64,000 nucleotides of DNA from Allobranchiibius sp. CTAmp26 (GTDB lineage: Bacteria > Actinomycetota > Actinomycetes > Actinomycetales > Dermatophilaceae). The position numbers and the translations under genes are program-made. Location of the stretch: contig NZ_JAGEKR010000016.1 in assembly GCF_017565405.1 (NCBI RefSeq), forward strand, positions 234,467-298,466. Direction: 5' to 3'. Shown here one piece after another: positions 16,227-25,625 of the stretch; the first letter of the stretch is position 1, and each line of letters opens with the position of its first letter. The notes beneath the pieces were generated by a model, which was not told the DNA's origin, made no database searches, and worked only from the letters and a program-made list of their open reading frames with translations.

Positions 16227-17603
16227 ATGACCCCTCGTAGGAACAGGGCCGCCGCCGTGCTGTCGCTCGGCGCACTCGCCGTCACGGCAGCAGTCCCGGC
16301 ATTCGCGCACGCGGCACCGGCCAGACCCACCGACCCGCGCTCCGCAGTGCAGCTGTTCACCGAGCAGGTCCCCTCCCTCGGCACCGTGGGCGGCGTCCGC
16401 ATCGACGGTGCCGGGTACGGGTCGTCGTTCACCGCGAAGCCCGGCTCGTCGACCGTCTTCTACGGCCTCACCGATCGCGGCCCCAATGCCGACGGACCGA
16501 ACGGCACCAAGGTCGAGCCCCTGCCGGACTTCACCCCCGCCATCGGCGAATTCCGCCTGGCGGGCGGAAAGGCCAAGCTGCTCAGGTCGATCCCGCTGCG
16601 GGCCGCGGACGGTACGCCGTACAACGGTCGGGTCAGCCTCGCCGGCAGCACCGGGGAGACGATCACCGATCCGGCCGGCACAGTGCTCGCGCCGAGCCCG
16701 TACGGCTACGACCCCGAGGGACTCGCCGCGATGCGGGACGGCAGTTTCTGGGTCTCGGACGAGTACGGCCCGTTCGTCACGCACTTCACCAGGGACGGTC
16801 GTCAGATCGAGCGCCTCAGCCCGTTCGACGGGTCGCTCCCGGTCGAGTTGCGCGAGCGTGAGCCCAACAAGGGAATGGAGGGGCTCACGGTCACTCCGGA
16901 CGGGCGGACCCTCGTCGGGATCATGCAGGCCGGGCTGAACGCACCCGACGGCCCCAAGTCCAAGAACGTCACGCCGGTGCGCATCGTCACGATCGATCTG
17001 CGGACCCGGCGGACGGCCGAGTACCTCTACCTGCTGCACAACACGGCGGGTCCCACGACCGCGGTCAGCGAGATCAGCGCGATCGACGACCACACCTTCC
17101 TGGTCGACGAACGCGACGGGAAGATGGAGCCGGGCGCGAACAAGAAGCTCTACAAGGTCGATCTGCGCGGCGCCACCGACGTCGGCAAGTTCGCCCGGGT
17201 GCCGGGCGCGCGGTACGACGACTCGGCCGGCGGCCTGCTGGTGGGCGGCAGGACCATCGAGGGGCTGGTGGGCAAGGCCGACACCGCGGACTCCACGTCT
17301 CTCCTCGCGGCCTCGCACATCCGCCCGGTCACCGCGAGCCTCTTCCTGGACGTCGCTGGCCTCGTGACCGCGATCGACCCGAAGGGCGGCTATTTCGGCC
17401 ACGACAAGGTCGAGGGTGTGGCCGTGCTCAACCACGGCCGCCAGGTGGTCATCTCCAACGACAGCGACTTCGGCATCGACGGACTGGCCAACGACACCCC
17501 GCCGTTCCAGTTGCACGCCAAGCTGCTGCCCGACGGCACCCAGGACACCGGTCAGCTGCTGCGCGTCGACCTGAGCAAGGTGCCGGCGGCATACGTGGGG
17601 TGA
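16227..17603 (+). CDS. Secreted esterase-like phytase-family protein
   Basis: A 458-residue exported protein. It has an n-region TPRRNR, a hydrophobic core and a probable cleavage site near AFAHA-A at about residue 28. The mature part matches the esterase-like activity of phytase family (PF13449), a beta-propeller: FYGLTDRGPNADG near the start, GYDPEGLAAMRDGSFWVSDEYGP as the central signature, and NKGMEGLTVTPDG. Its target could be an extracellular phosphate ester, but specificity is unknown. The ATG at 16227 was chosen over an upstream in-frame start because it has AGGAGG and gives the signal peptide. Confidence 0.85.
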   Translation: MTPRRNRAAAVLSLGALAVTAAVPAFAHAAPARPTDPRSAVQLFTEQVPSLGTVGGVRIDGAGYGSSFTAKPGSSTVFYGLTDRGPNADGPNGTKVEPLPDFTPAIGEFRLAGGKAKLLRSIPLRAADGTPYNGRVSLAGSTGETITDPAGTVLAPSPYGYDPEGLAAMRDGSFWVSDEYGPFVTHFTRDGRQIERLSPFDGSLPVELREREPNKGMEGLTVTPDGRTLVGIMQAGLNAPDGPKSKNVTPVRIVTIDLRTRRTAEYLYLLHNTAGPTTAVSEISAIDDHTFLVDERDGKMEPGANKKLYKVDLRGATDVGKFARVPGARYDDSAGGLLVGGRTIEGLVGKADTADSTSLLAASHIRPVTASLFLDVAGLVTAIDPKGGYFGHDKVEGVAVLNHGRQVVISNDSDFGIDGLANDTPPFQLHAKLLPDGTQDTGQLLRVDLSKVPAAYVG

Positions 17604-17618
17604 GACGAACCGTAGGAA

Positions 17619-17656
17619 CGACTGATGCCCGGCAGCGTGCTGCCGGGCATCAGTCG
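17619..17656. terminator. Bidirectional terminator hairpin
   Basis: Perfect 18-bp inverted repeat (CGACTGATGCCCGGCAGC and its complement) separated by 2 nt. It lies between the convergent phytase-family gene and tRNA-Lys. Confidence 0.85.
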
Positions 17657-17665
17657 TGGTGCTGG

Positions 17666-17741
<76 letters not shown>

Positions 17742-17875
17742 GAGGACCGCAAGGCCTCGCAGACTGTATCAGGGGCGTTCTGCGGTCGCGAAATCGATTC
17801 GGGTGAGACGCATCCGGGGGCTGTACGGGTAGGTTTCGAGCACCGCTGCATGTCCCGACTCGAAGGACCGACACG

Positions 17876-19648
17876 ATGACCGTCATACCGGACCTGCCCG
17901 TCGAACGGCCTCAGTACGAAGTGCCGCTGACGCCGGAGAAGCCGTCCTGGGCTGTGGCGTTCAAGCGCGCTCGCGCGCGGTTCTCCCAGGACGACTGCAC
18001 CGACAAGGCCGCCGCGCTGACCTACTACGCGATGCAGTCGCTCTTCCCGGGGCTCATCGCTCTGTTGTCCCTGATCAACGTCTTCGGCAACGGCAGGTCT
18101 ACGACCGCGAATCTGGTCAAGATCGCCGCGGACATCTCCGGGAAGTCGACCAGCGACCTGAAGTTCGTCACCACGTTCATCGACAACGTGCACACCGCCG
18201 GCGGCGGCATCATCGCACTGGTCGTCGGCATCGGCGGAGCCATCTGGTCGGCGTCGGGGTACGTCGGCGCGTTCGGGCGTGCGCTCAATCAGATCTACGA
18301 CATCGGCGAGGGGCGCCCGTTCATCCGGCTGCGCCCGGTGCAGTTGCTGGTCACGGTCATCGACATCGTCCTGATCATGATCCTGATCTTCGCCCTGACC
18401 ACGACCGGCAAGGTGGCGACCTCGATCGCCTCGGTGGTCGGCATACCGAGCCAGGTGGTGCTGATCTGGGACATCGCCAAATGGCCGTTCGTGGTCCTCA
18501 TCGTCGTCTTCCTGATCTCGCTGCTCTACTGGGCCACCCCGAACGTGCGCAAGACCAAGCGGATGCTGCTCAGCTGGGGCGCGCTGGTCGCCTTCGTGGT
18601 CTGGGTGATCGGCTCGGTCGTCCTGTTGACGTACTTCACGTTGACCAACGGGTCCAGCTACACCAAGACCTACGGCATCTTCGCGAGCGCCATCATGTTC
18701 CTGCTGTGGTTGTGGATCACCAACCTGGCGATGCTGTTCGGAGCCGAGCTGGACGCCGAACTGATCCGCACCCGGCAGCTGCGGTCGGGAATGCCGGCCG
18801 AGGAACTGATCCTGCTGCCGGCCCGCGACGAGAGTGGGCTGGAGAAGAAGTCGGACAAGCAGCTGGCCCTCGTCGAGCGGGCCTACGGGTTGCGGGCCGA
18901 GGCCGAGCGGGAGACGGAGAGCCCCGACACGCAGGCCCTCGAACGGTTCGTGCAGGACCAAGCAGAGTCCAGGGAGGGCAAGAATCCCTACGGCCCCGAT
19001 GTCCGCACGATGCGCGTGACGCAGGACGAGAGCGTGACCGACACCCCGCGGCAGGTCGGTAACGTCCGGCTCGACCGCGACGAAGACTCCTCGACGACAG
19101 GAAAGCAGGCAGTGATGACCCCCACCTCTGGTGACCCCGCGGAGCAGCGGGAGCAGATCGAGAAGGCTCGCAGCGAGCGGTCGGCCGTAGCCGTCGCGAA
19201 CGCCCGCCGCGAACGGGTCGTGCGCGACCGGCTCGCTGCCGTCGAGGCGAAGGCCGCGCAGAAGCGCGCCGCGCAGGACAAGAAGCGCAAGGAGCAGCTG
19301 GCGGCCTCGCAGGAGGCCTTGCCACAGAGCAAGCGGTGGGAGGCCGTGGAGGCCGTCCGCGCCCAGTTCGCCCCGCGTACCTCGCGGGCGCGTGATGAGA
19401 TCGAGGTCGAGCGCAGCGCCCGTCGTGCGGAGTTCGAAGCCAGCGCGCGGGAGGCCGCAGAGCGTCGGGCCGCTGCGGCGCGCGACGCGGCCGCTCCGCT
19501 GCCCGCCGACGGTTCGCACGTCGCCGAGGAGCACGAGCTGCCGGTGCGGCCGGAGGACATCGACGCCCGTGAGAGCGCGTCTCGCGCGATCGTCGACGCC
19601 GAACGCAGCCACCGGCGTGAGGAGTGGTACGCCACCCACCACCGCTGA
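17876..19648 (+). CDS. YihY/BrkB-type membrane protein with long charged C-terminal tail
   Basis: A 590-residue protein. Residues 1 to about 310 are the YihY/BrkB (formerly RNase BN) membrane domain with six hydrophobic helices and the motifs DKAAALTYYAMQSLFPGLIAL, ASGYVGAFGRALNQIYDIGEGRP and LWITNLAMLFGAELDAELIR. Residues from about 310 to 590 are hydrophilic, Arg/Glu/Ala-rich and predicted coiled coil, unlike the usual members of 280-400 residues. The domain's function is unsettled (transport or envelope role). GAAGGA precedes the ATG. The tail could be cytoplasmic and bind a partner or nucleic acid; that is speculation. Confidence 0.85.
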   Translation: MTVIPDLPVERPQYEVPLTPEKPSWAVAFKRARARFSQDDCTDKAAALTYYAMQSLFPGLIALLSLINVFGNGRSTTANLVKIAADISGKSTSDLKFVTTFIDNVHTAGGGIIALVVGIGGAIWSASGYVGAFGRALNQIYDIGEGRPFIRLRPVQLLVTVIDIVLIMILIFALTTTGKVATSIASVVGIPSQVVLIWDIAKWPFVVLIVVFLISLLYWATPNVRKTKRMLLSWGALVAFVVWVIGSVVLLTYFTLTNGSSYTKTYGIFASAIMFLLWLWITNLAMLFGAELDAELIRTRQLRSGMPAEELILLPARDESGLEKKSDKQLALVERAYGLRAEAERETESPDTQALERFVQDQAESREGKNPYGPDVRTMRVTQDESVTDTPRQVGNVRLDRDEDSSTTGKQAVMTPTSGDPAEQREQIEKARSERSAVAVANARRERVVRDRLAAVEAKAAQKRAAQDKKRKEQLAASQEALPQSKRWEAVEAVRAQFAPRTSRARDEIEVERSARRAEFEASAREAAERRAAAARDAAAPLPADGSHVAEEHELPVRPEDIDARESASRAIVDAERSHRREEWYATHHR

Positions 19649-19670
19649 CGGCGTACGCCCGGAGAACGTC

Positions 19671-19710
19671 GAACCGCCCGTCACGACGCGTACGTCGTGA
19701 CGGGCGGTTC
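19671..19710. terminator. Bidirectional terminator hairpin
   Basis: Perfect 18-bp inverted repeat (GAACCGCCCGTCACGACG and its complement) with loop CGTA. It separates the convergent YihY gene and tRNA-His. Confidence 0.85.
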
Positions 19711-19713
19711 GTG

Positions 19714-19790
19714 TGGGGTGAGTGACGGGACTTGAACCCGCGACCACCGCGACCACAACGCGGTGCTCTACCAGCTGAGCTACACCCACC
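19714..19790 (-). tRNA. tRNA-His (GUG)
   Basis: Acceptor GTGGGTG/CACTCAC with an extra 5' G opposite discriminator C, the tRNA-His hallmark. Anticodon loop TTGTGGT gives GUG; CCA is encoded. Confidence 0.95.
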
Positions 19791-19888
19791 ATGGCGCTGC
19801 CGGGAGCCCGGGGCGGACCCGGGCGAAGGCAGCGCGGACGATCATACCTGCCGCACGCAGGTGCCCCGGACCACCCCGGGGACGGCTC

Positions 19889-20503
19889 TCAGTGCGCTTC
19901 GAGCGGCTCCGCGAGCGCGCGGGCAGCCTTGGTGTCCGGGCCCGGCGGCGCCACGAAGACCGCCTGGCGCCAGTAGCGCAGCTCGTCGATCGACTCCCGG
20001 ATGTCGGCCAGCGCGCGGTGTCCACCGTGCTTGGCGGGAGCCGCGTAGTAGGCCTTGGGGAACCACCGGCGCGACAACTCCTTGATGGAGGACACGTCGA
20101 TGATCCGGTAGTGCAGGTGGGCCTCGAGCGTCGGCATGTCCCGGGCGAGGAATCCCCGGTCGGTGCTGACCGTGTTGCCGCCGAGCGGCCAGCGGCGCTC
20201 CTCCGGCGCGTACTCGGTGATGTAGGCCATGACCTGCTCCTGCGCGTCCTGCAGGGACATGCCCCCGGCGAGTTCCTCCAACAGGCCGCTGGAGGTGTGC
20301 ATCTCGCGCACGAAGTCGTTCATCTGCTCCACGGCCGCCGTCGGTGGCTTGACGACGACGTCCACCCCGTCGCCGAGCTGATTGAGGTCGAAGTCGGTCA
20401 CCAGCGCGGCGACCTCGATGAGGGCGTCGTGCTCCAGGGACAGTCCGGTCATCTCACAGTCGATCCACACGATGCGGTCGGTGCGTGCTTTGTCGTCGCT
20501 CAC
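19889..20503 (-). CDS. orn: Oligoribonuclease
   Basis: DEDDh-family 3'-to-5' exonuclease that degrades nano-RNAs (2-5 nt), including pGpG from cyclic-di-GMP turnover. The 204-residue protein has the acidic motif IDCEMTGL, VSTDRGFL, IIDVSSIKEL and HRALADIRESI with the catalytic His and Asp. The C-terminus runs past the fold into a Pro/Ala tail. The GTG at 20503 was preferred to an upstream ATG (20542) because TAGGGT lies exactly 7 nt before it and because it matches usual Orn N-termini. It shares a 65-bp intergenic with prsW. Confidence 0.95.
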   Translation of the reverse strand: MSDDKARTDRIVWIDCEMTGLSLEHDALIEVAALVTDFDLNQLGDGVDVVVKPPTAAVEQMNDFVREMHTSSGLLEELAGGMSLQDAQEQVMAYITEYAPEERRWPLGGNTVSTDRGFLARDMPTLEAHLHYRIIDVSSIKELSRRWFPKAYYAAPAKHGGHRALADIRESIDELRYWRQAVFVAPPGPDTKAARALAEPLEAH

Positions 20504-20510
20504 ACGGGCC

Positions 20511-20561
20511 ACCCTAGGGGCCGGGTCCGTCAGGCGAATCACACCGTGCGCGTCTTATCTT
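20511..20561. promoter_or_regulatory. Divergent leaderless promoters of orn and prsW
   Basis: On the minus strand TAGGGT (20516-20511) lies 7 nt before the orn GTG. On the plus strand TATCTT (20556-20561) lies 7 nt before the prsW GTG. Neither has a good -35. Confidence 0.45.
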
Positions 20562-20568
20562 TGACGGT

Positions 20569-21747
20569 GTGAGCACTGGAGTACCCCGCAGTACGCCGGC
20601 CGCGGGGGATGAGCGGCCGTCGCGCCGTCCCGCCCTGCTGCTGCACCGGCCGATCCTGCGGCACTGGCTGGCGGTCGCGCTGCTGGCGGTGTTCTTCGGC
20701 GGCTGCGGATACTCGGTCCTGGAGATCGTCCAAGCGCAGTCCGGGGTGACGGCCACGGTGCTCGGCGTGATGCTGTCTCTCGTCGTCCTCGGCATCATCG
20801 TCCCGGTGCTGCTCTGGCTCGACAGGTTCGAGCGGGAGCCGCCCCAGCTGCTGGTGATGGTCTTCGCGTGGGGCGCGTGCGTGGCCCCTCTCGGTGCGCT
20901 CACGCTCAACCAGTTCGGCGGCACCCTCGTCGGCGTCAAACCCGGTGACGGACTGCTCGACATCACGGTCGCGCCGGTCGTCGAGGAGAGCCTGAAGGGC
21001 CTGGCACCGCTGCTGATCCTGCTGCTGTGGCGCCGGGAGATCGACGGTGTCGTCGACGGGATGGTGTACGCCGGGATGACCGCTGCCGGGTTCGCGGCGG
21101 TCGAGGACGTCTTCTACCTGGCGCAGGGCTACTCCACCGCGGGTCGGCACGGTCTGTTCGCGACCTTCCTGGTGCGTGTCGTGATGAGCCCGTTCGCCCA
21201 CCCGCTCTTCTCGGTATGCGTGGGCATCGGGATCGGTCTGTCGGCGACGTCCGGTCGCTGGCTGGTGCGCATCGGCGCGCCGATCCTCGGGTGGTGCTGC
21301 GCCGTGGCCCTGCACGCTGCCTGGAACGCCGGTGCCGTCCTCGCGATCCACGGAACCGTGTGGACCTATCTCCTGCTGCAAGTGCCGCTCTTCGCGGCGT
21401 TCGTCGCGCTCGTGGTGTCGGCGCGGCGACGGGAGGCGCAGCTGATCGACCGGCACCTGCGCCACTACATCGAGACCGGCGACCTCACCCTGCCCGAGGT
21501 GACGATGCTCGCCTCGATCCCCGAACGCCGTTACGCCCGCGCCTGGGCCGGTGCCCACTACGGACGGCTCGGCGAGCACCAGATGCGCCAGCTGCAGGAT
21601 GCCGGTAGCGAGCTCGCGCTCCTGCAGGCCCGCATCGCGCACGGCCAGCGCGGGGCGCGGTTGCGGGTGGACGAACGCGAGCTGCTCACCGTGATCGCGG
21701 GATGCCGCGAGCCCTATTTGGACACCGCGCTCTACCGCCGCGGCTGA
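20569..21747 (+). CDS. PrsW-family intramembrane glutamic protease
   Basis: A 392-residue polytopic membrane protein with the PrsW (CPBP-like) motifs: LWLDRFEREPP, the catalytic pair in APVVEESLKG, GFAAVEDVFY, FAHPLFSVCVG and HAAWN. In Bacillus subtilis PrsW starts cleavage of an anti-sigma factor; the actinobacterial paralogues have unknown targets and no sigma/anti-sigma pair is adjacent. After about residue 290 a cytoplasmic region of 100 residues follows. GTG start supported by TATCTT 7 nt upstream. Divergent from orn. Confidence 0.85.
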   Translation: MSTGVPRSTPAAGDERPSRRPALLLHRPILRHWLAVALLAVFFGGCGYSVLEIVQAQSGVTATVLGVMLSLVVLGIIVPVLLWLDRFEREPPQLLVMVFAWGACVAPLGALTLNQFGGTLVGVKPGDGLLDITVAPVVEESLKGLAPLLILLLWRREIDGVVDGMVYAGMTAAGFAAVEDVFYLAQGYSTAGRHGLFATFLVRVVMSPFAHPLFSVCVGIGIGLSATSGRWLVRIGAPILGWCCAVALHAAWNAGAVLAIHGTVWTYLLLQVPLFAAFVALVVSARRREAQLIDRHLRHYIETGDLTLPEVTMLASIPERRYARAWAGAHYGRLGEHQMRQLQDAGSELALLQARIAHGQRGARLRVDERELLTVIAGCREPYLDTALYRRG

Positions 21748-21753
21748 GCGCAC

Positions 21754-21779
21754 GTCCGCGCTGCGGTCACTTTCCTGCG
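21754..21779. repeat. Single copy of the GCGGTCACTTTCCTGCG repeat
   Basis: GTCCGCG followed by CTGCGGTCACTTTCCTGCG, matching the unit at 6533-6569 with an internal deletion. It starts 6 nt after the prsW stop. Confidence 0.7.
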
Positions 21780-21796
21780 CCGGGCAGCGGCGGCAT

Positions 21797-21961
21797 TCAG
21801 CCCGAGCGGCGGCGGATGAGCCGGCCGACACCCACCGACACGAACGGCAGCAGCAGGAAGGCCACGAAGCCGAACCAGTCTCCCTTGCGGGCGAACGGGA
21901 TGAGCAGCACGACGTACAGCACGAAGAGGAGGGCCATCAGCACCATGGCCTTGCGGGTCAT
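21797..21961 (-). CDS. Small two-helix membrane protein
   Basis: A 54-residue protein with two hydrophobic segments (about residues 5-22 and 28-46) separated by ARKGDWFGF, ending in a basic RRRSG tail. No family recognised. The ATG at 21961 has GTGGAG upstream; an alternative in-frame ATG at 22000 would add a basic 13-residue N-terminus. It is convergent with prsW and lies 55 nt from tRNA-Arg, suggesting it may be read with or after that tRNA. Confidence 0.6.
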   Translation of the reverse strand: MTRKAMVLMALLFVLYVVLLIPFARKGDWFGFVAFLLLPFVSVGVGRLIRRRSG

Positions 21962-22015
21962 ACGCGCTCCACGTCCAGGTCCCTGTCGTCGGGTGGGCAA
22001 TGCCTGCGGTGCTGC

Positions 22016-22092
<77 letters not shown>

Positions 22093-22171
22093 GAGCGCCG
22101 ACAAGTGTAGGGCGCAGGTCGGTGCGGCCCGGCAAGTTGAGTATGCCGACCCGACAGGCGATGCTGGGCCG

Positions 22172-23884
22172 GTGACACGGGCGCTCGAGGGGACAGTGCT
22201 GCTCCCCGCGCTGCAGTCACTGCGGACCCACGTGGAGCAGACCGCACTGCCGCTGGACGTCGAGGGCGTCGCGGCCACCCGGCGTACCCGCTCGGAACTG
22301 CTCGCCCAGCTGGACGACTACCTGATCCCCCGCGCCAAGTCCCTCGACGCGCCGTTGCTCGCCGTCGTCGGCGGGTCGACGGGTGCCGGCAAGTCGACGC
22401 TGGTCAACTCCATTGTCGGAGAACACGTTTCCAAGTCCGGTGTGCTGCGGCCCACGACGTTGGCCTCCACGCTGGTGCACAACCCGGCCGACGAAGGCTG
22501 GTTCGCCGGCGACCGGGTGCTGCCCGGTCTCGCGCGCCTGACCGGCGAGCACACCGAGCTCACCGACCCGGGCACGCTGCACCTCGTGTCGTCGCCCGGT
22601 CTCCCGCAGGGGGTCGCGCTCCTCGACGCGCCCGACATCGACTCCGTGGTCTCCGCCAACCGCGACCTCGCGCGGCAGCTGATGTCGGCAGCCGACCTCT
22701 GGATCTTCGTGACCACAGCCGCCCGGTATGCCGACGCGGTCCCGTGGGAGCTGCTGCACCAGGCGACGGACCGGGGGACCTCCGTGGCCGTCGTCCTCAA
22801 CCGGGTGCCGACGGACGCCATGGAGGACGTGCGCTCGCACTTCGCCGGCATGCTGGCCGAGCAGGGTCTCGGGCAGTCACCCGTCTTCGCGATCATCGAG
22901 ACCGGACTCGAGGACGGGCGGCTGCCCGACGAGGAGGTCGCCCGGCTGCGCAGCTGGCTGAACTCGCTGGCCTCCGACGCTCAGGCCCGCAACATCGTCA
23001 TCCGCCGCACCCTCGACGGGGCCCTGGACTCCTTGCAGCAGCGGGTTCGCGCGTTGCAGGACGGCATCGCGGCGCAGAGCGAGGGCGCGGCGAGGTTGCG
23101 CAAGGAAGTCGACGACGGGTTCGCCGCGGCGACGTCCGGGGTGGACGAGGGCATGAAGGACGGCTCACTGCTGCGCGGGGAGGTCCTTGCCCGCTGGCAC
23201 GAGTTCGTCGGCACCGGCGAGGTGCTGCGCCAGCTGGAGCGCCACGTCGGGCGCGCCCGGGACCGGGTGACGGCGTACGTGCGCGGGCGTGGCAAGGCAC
23301 AACCGGCCGACGAGCTGGGGGAGGCGCTGCAGTCCGGCGTCGTCGTGCTGGTCCGCTCCCACGGGCAGTCCGCGGTCGACGGGATCGCCCGCGGCTGGCG
23401 GCTGACCCCGGGTGGGGCGCCGCTGATCGGAGCGCACCCCGAGATCGCCCAGTTGTCACCGGATTTCACCCAGCGTGCCGAGGAACTGGTCCGCCGCTGG
23501 CAGGGCGAAGTGCTGCAGATGGTGCGCGACGAGGCCGCCGGCAAGCGCACGACGGCGCGGTTCCTGGCGTTCGGCGTCAATGGGCTGGCCGTGATGCTGA
23601 TGCTGCTCGCGTTCTCGGCGACCTACGGCCTGAGCGGAGCCGAGATCGGCATCGCAGGAGGCTCGGCGGTCGTGGCGCAGCGCTTGCTCGAGGCGCTCTT
23701 CGGCGACCAGGCCGTCCGCACCCTGTCGACCCAGGCCCGCAAGCGGCTGCTGGATCTGAGCACCGAGCTGTACGAGCAGGAGAGGACGAGGTATCTGCGC
23801 GTGCTGGAGGACGGGGCGACCATCTCACCGGAGGACGGCGGGCTGCGTACGGCGATGGGTGAGCTGAAGGCGGCACGCCGATGA
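22172..23884 (+). CDS. Dynamin-like GTPase, first of a tandem pair
   Basis: A 570-residue GTPase. The P-loop GGSTGAGKST is at residues 67-76, the DxxG-equivalent is DAPDIDS, and the G4 position reads VLNRV rather than NKxD. A long helical middle follows, then two hydrophobic segments around residues 466-510 and a helical C-terminus, the plan of membrane-remodelling bacterial dynamins. GTG start. The stop overlaps the next GTPase gene by 4 nt. A tandem pair of this size resembles Streptomyces dynA/dynB, which support FtsZ rings at sporulation septa, and more distantly iniA/iniC; the equivalence is inference. Confidence 0.78.
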   Translation: MTRALEGTVLLPALQSLRTHVEQTALPLDVEGVAATRRTRSELLAQLDDYLIPRAKSLDAPLLAVVGGSTGAGKSTLVNSIVGEHVSKSGVLRPTTLASTLVHNPADEGWFAGDRVLPGLARLTGEHTELTDPGTLHLVSSPGLPQGVALLDAPDIDSVVSANRDLARQLMSAADLWIFVTTAARYADAVPWELLHQATDRGTSVAVVLNRVPTDAMEDVRSHFAGMLAEQGLGQSPVFAIIETGLEDGRLPDEEVARLRSWLNSLASDAQARNIVIRRTLDGALDSLQQRVRALQDGIAAQSEGAARLRKEVDDGFAAATSGVDEGMKDGSLLRGEVLARWHEFVGTGEVLRQLERHVGRARDRVTAYVRGRGKAQPADELGEALQSGVVVLVRSHGQSAVDGIARGWRLTPGGAPLIGAHPEIAQLSPDFTQRAEELVRRWQGEVLQMVRDEAAGKRTTARFLAFGVNGLAVMLMLLAFSATYGLSGAEIGIAGGSAVVAQRLLEALFGDQAVRTLSTQARKRLLDLSTELYEQERTRYLRVLEDGATISPEDGGLRTAMGELKAARR

Positions 23885-25524
23885 CCCCGATCCTGGGGCG
23901 TCACAAGGCCGCCGCGCCCGTCCCCGCCGAACAGTTGGCCCAGTGCAGCGAGGACCTCACCGCGGCGCTCGACCATGGCGGGTCCCGGCTGCCCGCGCAT
24001 GACGTGGCGCAGGCTCGGGCGTTGCTGGACAAGGCGCGGGCACGTACGGCGCTCACCGGTTCGCGTACGGTCGTCGCCCTCGCCGGGGCCACCGGTTCCG
24101 GCAAGTCGACGCTCTTCAACGCGCTGGTGGGAGAACCGATCTCGCGGATCGGCGCCCGCCGCCCGACGACGTCCTCGCCTGCCGCGGCGATCTGGGGGGA
24201 CGAGCCCAGCGCCGACCTGCTCGACTGGCTGGGCGTGTCGACCCGGCACCAGGTGGCGGCGACCTCGCTTCGCTCCGCGGAACTGGACGGCATGGTGCTG
24301 CTGGACCTGCCGGACTTCGACTCCACCATCGCGCAGCACCGTGCCGAGGCCGATCGCGTGCTGGAGCTGGCCGACGTCTTCGTGTGGGTGACCGATCCGC
24401 AGAAGTACGCCGACGCCGTCATGCACGACGAGTACATCTCCCGGTCGGCCGGTCACGACGCGGTGACGCTCGTCGTTCTCAACCAGGTCGACCTGCTGCA
24501 GCGCGCACAGGTGGGCGAGTGCGTCGCCGACCTGCAGCGGCTCCTCGTGGCCGACGGGTTGGGAGACGTCCGGATCATCCCCACCTCCGCCGCCCGCGGA
24601 CACGGTGTCGACGACGTCGTCTCCGCCGTCGCGCAGGTCGTGCAGCAGCACAACGCAGCCGAGCGGCGGCTTCTCGGCGACCTCACGGTCCGCGCCACCG
24701 GGCTGCGCACGCACGTCGGCGACAGTGAGCCGCCCGTCCAGGACGCCGGGCCCGAGCTGGATCGCGCCCTGGCGCAGGCGGCCGGCGTCCCCGTCGTCCT
24801 CGACGCCGTCGAGCGGGACTACCTCATGCGGTCCACCCAGCACGGCGGCTGGCCGTTCACCCGGTGGATCACGAAGCTGCGACCCGCGCCCCTGTCCCGG
24901 CTCGGCCTCGACAAGGTCGTGAGCGGTGGCCTCAGCCGGCACGAGAGCAGCACCGTGCTCGGCCGGTCCTCGCTGCCTCCGCCCACCCCGGCGTCGCGCG
25001 CCGCGGTGGACGTGGCGAGCCGCGAGCTCGCCGAGCGGGCCTGTGCGGGGCTGCCGCAACCCTGGGCCGACGCGGTGCAGGACGCGGCGGCTCCGAACGA
25101 GAAGCTGTACGACGAGTTGGACCGCGCCGTGATGGGCGTGCCGCTGCGGGGCCGCAACCCGGGATGGTGGTCCGTCGTCGCCGTGCTGCAGTGGCTCTTC
25201 GCGATCGTGGCCGTGCTCGGGCTGCTGTGGCTCGTGTCGCTCACCGTGCTGAGCTTCGGTCAGGTGCACCTGGACCCCCCGACGGTGGGGATCATCCCGA
25301 TCCCGTTGCTCATGCTCGTGCTCGGGCTGCTCGCCGGGCTGGCGCTCGCCGTGCTGTCGAAGTGGATCGCGCGGCGGGGCGCCGCCCGCCGGAGCAGGGC
25401 GGTGGGCGCGCGGATGCGCCAGGAGATCAGCGGGGTCGCGGCGCGGCAGATCACCGACCCCGTTGCGGTGGTCCTCAGTGACCACCGCCAGACGCGGGTG
25501 CATCTGGAGGCGGCGGCGGGCTGA
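23881..25524 (+). CDS. Dynamin-like/Era-type GTPase, second of the pair
   Basis: A 547-residue protein with P-loop GATGSGKST at residues 69-77, threonine switch RRPTTSSPA, G3 LDLPDFDST and G4 NQVD. The middle is helical, and two clear transmembrane segments lie at about 425-458 and 470-492, followed by a short basic cytoplasmic tail. YfjP-family and dynamin-like proteins both fit; the membrane hairpin plus tandem partner favours a dynamin-like complex. It is coupled to the upstream GTPase (ATGA overlap), so the two are probably made in fixed ratio and act as a hetero-complex. Confidence 0.78.
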   Translation: MTPILGRHKAAAPVPAEQLAQCSEDLTAALDHGGSRLPAHDVAQARALLDKARARTALTGSRTVVALAGATGSGKSTLFNALVGEPISRIGARRPTTSSPAAAIWGDEPSADLLDWLGVSTRHQVAATSLRSAELDGMVLLDLPDFDSTIAQHRAEADRVLELADVFVWVTDPQKYADAVMHDEYISRSAGHDAVTLVVLNQVDLLQRAQVGECVADLQRLLVADGLGDVRIIPTSAARGHGVDDVVSAVAQVVQQHNAAERRLLGDLTVRATGLRTHVGDSEPPVQDAGPELDRALAQAAGVPVVLDAVERDYLMRSTQHGGWPFTRWITKLRPAPLSRLGLDKVVSGGLSRHESSTVLGRSSLPPPTPASRAAVDVASRELAERACAGLPQPWADAVQDAAAPNEKLYDELDRAVMGVPLRGRNPGWWSVVAVLQWLFAIVAVLGLLWLVSLTVLSFGQVHLDPPTVGIIPIPLLMLVLGLLAGLALAVLSKWIARRGAARRSRAVGARMRQEISGVAARQITDPVAVVLSDHRQTRVHLEAAAG

Positions 25525-25625
25525 GCCTGTTTCCTCCACATCCCCGGCCGGTGGAGCGCGTCGTCCACACCCTCGGGTCTGCACCTGCCGGTGCCCCGGC
25601 GATGCGCGCATCGTTCATCTCAAAC

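Noticed and set aside
19860..19885. Orn terminator CCCCGG/CCGGGG
   Set aside because: Only a 6-bp stem that is expected by chance in this GC-rich sequence; not listed as a feature.
25532..25569. DnaA boxes upstream of ssb
   Set aside because: TCCTCCACA and TCGTCCACA match the TTGTCCACA box at only 7 and 8 of 9 positions, and no replication gene is near.
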